Origin: Toxonevra muliebris
Taxonomy: Eukaryota; Arthropoda; Insecta; Diptera; Pallopteridae
Assembly (NCBI GenBank): GCA_963691655.1
Contig: OY829328.1
Coordinates: 71,738,400 to 71,802,399 of the forward strand
DNA: 64,000 nt
Direction: 5' to 3'
Shown here: positions 61,445-64,000 of the stretch, one piece after another
Position numbering within the stretch: the stretch's first letter is position 1
Layout: each line of letters starts with the position of its first letter
Notes under the pieces: model-generated
Told to the model about the DNA's origin: nothing
Seen by the model: only the letters and a program-made list of their open reading frames with translations
Database searches by the model: none
Made by a program: the position numbers and the translations under genes

Positions 61445-62060
61445 GTGTGAATACAAGAATAATAATAATTGTAAATATACATATGTTCTTCTTAAAAAAG
61501 GTTTAAAAGTGGAATTCATTTAAATAAGAGATACCTAAGAATCCAATTTAAACCACTGTGAAATCATAAAATAAGAACCAGGTTAGTTAGTTATATTAAC
61601 GAATTTCCAAACCAAACTACAAAGGGCAGAGTGAAGTAAACTATCCAAGTGGTTTTCAAACAGCAGCTACAGATTATGTAATCATCTAGTTAATTTAATT
61701 ATAATTAATTATATTTTTATTGCTAAGTTGAGAATTAAATAAGTCACGCAGGTTGTTGAAATCATTGCACAAACAACGAAAATGGCAATTTTGAGCATAG
61801 TTATTTCGGCAGGTACTTAGCTTAATCGTACCTGAACACCTTGTACAAATATTTTAAATATTGGATTTTGACATCTAGTAGCGGGTTTAAATGAGTTAAT
61901 GCCTATTTTTTAAATCATAAAATATTACTTTAATATTTATGTATGCAGTTATTTTTGTACCCATTTATAATTTTTGTAATTGTTTACACTAAAATAACTT
62001 TGGTGTCAGGTATCTCTAAATAATGCTTTACATTACATTTTGTTGTTCAACTGAAAGCTG
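61445..62060. other. Convergent 3' region
   Basis: Between the stop codons of the RRM/F-box gene and the zinc-finger gene. AT-rich; ATTAAA near 61735 may serve as a poly(A) signal. No gene seen. Confidence 0.45.
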
Positions 62061-63923
62061 CTATTCGTCATTATATTGTGACATTTTGCTTATGTCATGT
62101 TTGCTATAACGTCCAATATGCTTTTGATACATATCCGAAAGTTCAACTTCCGTCATGGAAAGGCAATGCACAGTTTTAAGATGACGACGAAAACTGAAAA
62201 AAAAATAAATGAATTTACATAGCTAGCTACAAATAAATGTCATAGTTTCACAACTTACTGTTCACGACGAAAGAAATCCTTTGGACAATATTCACATTTG
62301 TATGGATTACCAATATGTTTGTACTTGTGGGCATTCAATTGAGCACGCGTTTCAAATTCACACTTGCAATCATCCTCTTGACATCTATAGATTTTATTTA
62401 AATGCTTACGTTCCTTGTGCTGGGTTAACATGTGCGTATAACGAAATGTTTCCGAACAAATATCACATTCATATTGTAATTTATCAGTATGTATAAGTTT
62501 GTGCTTGTTTAATTCGTGTTGTGTTATAAATTTTCGATTGCATTCGTTGCATGAAAAATTACGAGCTTCATGTCGTTTTATATGCGAACCCAATTGAACT
62601 CGGGTTCGATATGTATTGCCACAAATGTCACATCTATAATTATGCTGTTGGCGAATTGCTGGATCGCTGGGATGTGCTTCTTTTCGATGTGCGGTCAATT
62701 TGATTCTACTATCGTATATTTCTTGACAAAGTTTACATTGGTATGAAGTTTTATTAATGCATTTCTGTTCATGGGCTTTCAATGCGTGGCTACTGAGAGT
62801 TTTACCTGAATAGTTTGGAAGAAAAGCATGAAATGTTTTAATTTCGAAGTGAAGAAGTCTGAAGAAGTTTATTTTAAATATAAATATGTACTCAGTAATC
62901 TTACCACATTTAGTGCATATTGTTGTTTTTCCTTTACGCAATGTAATGCTATAACTATGTAATGAATGGTCATTTTCAATATGCGCATATACACTTCTTT
63001 CATTGATGAAGCTACGTATACATTTCGGACATTGATAAGGTAATTCTATATACAAAATAAAAAATGAGGTAAAATATTTCGCTTTAGGGAATTAGTCTAG
63101 GAGACTACATACTTTTTATAATATATGTTTCATCATATAAATTATGAGTTTCATGTAAATGAAGTAATAAATTTGTTCTATTCTCATCTTCATATTTACA
63201 TTTTGCACACATGCACATAATTCCTTAGAAAAAAAAATTAAAAATCAAAGTCGAATTTTATTCTGATTCTGTAGAGAAAACTTACTTCTTTCCAATAGTA
63301 CATTATTTGTCACTGATGCTCGTATAAATTCTATAAGGAAATGAATTTAACATATATAAATCCTTAAATAAATTCATTTGAGTTCACCTTTATCTCCTTT
63401 GGGTTGTATCATATCCATAGTTGGCTCAATATTATGCACTTCTAAATAATGTTTTATTATTAGTTTATTTGATTGTAAATATTCTTTACACATTTCGCAA
63501 CTGTATGGGCGCATGCCTAAAAACAGTACATAAAACTTTAGGGAGGAAAATATTTTCAATTTAAATTTTAGATATTTTTTTATTAGGTGAACCTACGCTG
63601 TAATCCTACCAATTAGGTCGGAACCTATTCACGCTTCAAGCAATACATTACAAGTTTGTAAATGGATTCTTGTGAAAATGTCAAAATTCTTGATTGAAGT
63701 GATAGAGATATGGAAATATCTATCGGTCTAACCAAACAGATTTTAACAAGCCAACTTTACTCACATTTTATTTGAATATCAAAATAGAAGCCATAAATCG
63801 ATTTATGGTTGATACTTGATAAAATGTTAGAGTCTGAAACATATGTATCGTTAGTCATACCCAGTCCTCTTGTAAGCACTTTTTCATTACTTTTGGAAGA
63901 GAAGACCAAACCGCAATAAACAT
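62061..63923 (-). CDS. C2H2 zinc-finger protein, 5' end beyond the window
   Basis: Seven exons on the minus strand: 63923-63765, 63516-63388, 63330-63286, 63223-63113, 63045-62905, 62805-62259 and 62193-62061, about 420 residues, continuing past the right edge. The fingers include YSCEMC...HYLEVH, CAKC...HLHETH, YQCPKC...HIENDH, CTKCGKTLSSHALKAHEQKC, YQCKLC...HRKEAH, YRCDIC...HIKRH, FSCNEC...HKLIH, YECDIC...HKERKH, YRCQEDDCKCEF...HKYKH and a final YKCEYC finger split by the last intron (HFRRHLKTVH). The first five exons are all multiples of three with phase-1 borders. Tandem C2H2 fingers suggest a nuclear DNA-binding regulator; no orthologue is recognised and the N-terminal domain is not in view. 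Confidence 0.88.
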
Positions 63924-64000
63924 CTAAAAACAATAAGTACAAATAAGTTTAAAAATAAAAAATAATAATTCCAAAAACATTTTTTGCTTATTAAAAACTT

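Overview
This is eukaryotic nuclear DNA from a dipteran insect, most likely a tephritid-type fruit fly or other brachyceran. It is strongly AT-rich. The genes have short 55-170 bp introns with GTRAGT..YAG borders, and the encoded proteins look like close relatives of Drosophila proteins. About half of the window is intergenic or intronic sequence full of decayed transposable elements. The species call is inference; no database search was possible.

Layout. 1-13.4 kb is a transposon graveyard: a mariner remnant (-), a degenerate ~32-bp minisatellite, an RNase H-bearing LINE tail (-), a Tc1/mariner fragment (-), a tRNA-derived SINE with a perfect 13-bp target-site duplication, and RTE-type LINE pieces in both orientations. 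13.5-26.6 kb is the gene-dense core: Nup37 (+), cytosolic CysRS (-), a short CNOT11/Not11 (-), the N-terminal methyltransferase Ntmt (-), O-fut1/POFUT1 (+) and eIF3m/Tango7 (-). 27-29.4 kb holds a second LINE fragment, a hAT-like MITE and other repeats. 30.5-45.4 kb is one large gene, Pcf11 (-), with 11 coding exons and a 5.5-kb first coding intron. 45.5-56.6 kb is again repeat-rich: a Tc1/mariner-like pseudogene, a near-perfect 84-nt hairpin, two TTAA-flanked piggyBac-type MITEs, a LINE RT remnant, piggyBac and Tc1 transposase fragments, and a tandem pair of TIR elements. 56.8-61.4 kb encodes a protein combining an RRM-like domain, an F-box and leucine-rich repeats (+). 62.0 kb to the window edge is a C2H2 zinc-finger gene (-), whose 5' end lies outside the window.

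The conserved genes serve housekeeping RNA and protein biology: nuclear pore, tRNA charging, deadenylation, alpha-N-methylation, Notch O-fucosylation, translation initiation, and mRNA 3'-end formation. They are not an operon; Nup37/CysRS and O-fut1/eIF3m are convergent pairs, and Ntmt/O-fut1 are divergent. The least ordinary items are the RRM/F-box/LRR gene, the MITE whose empty site is preserved in the neighbouring tandem copy, the miRNA-like hairpin, and the Pcf11 architecture (three D-[IV]-D-L-R motifs, frame-sensitive AG-AG acceptor). All exon coordinates were worked out by eye from reading frame, splice consensus and family knowledge.
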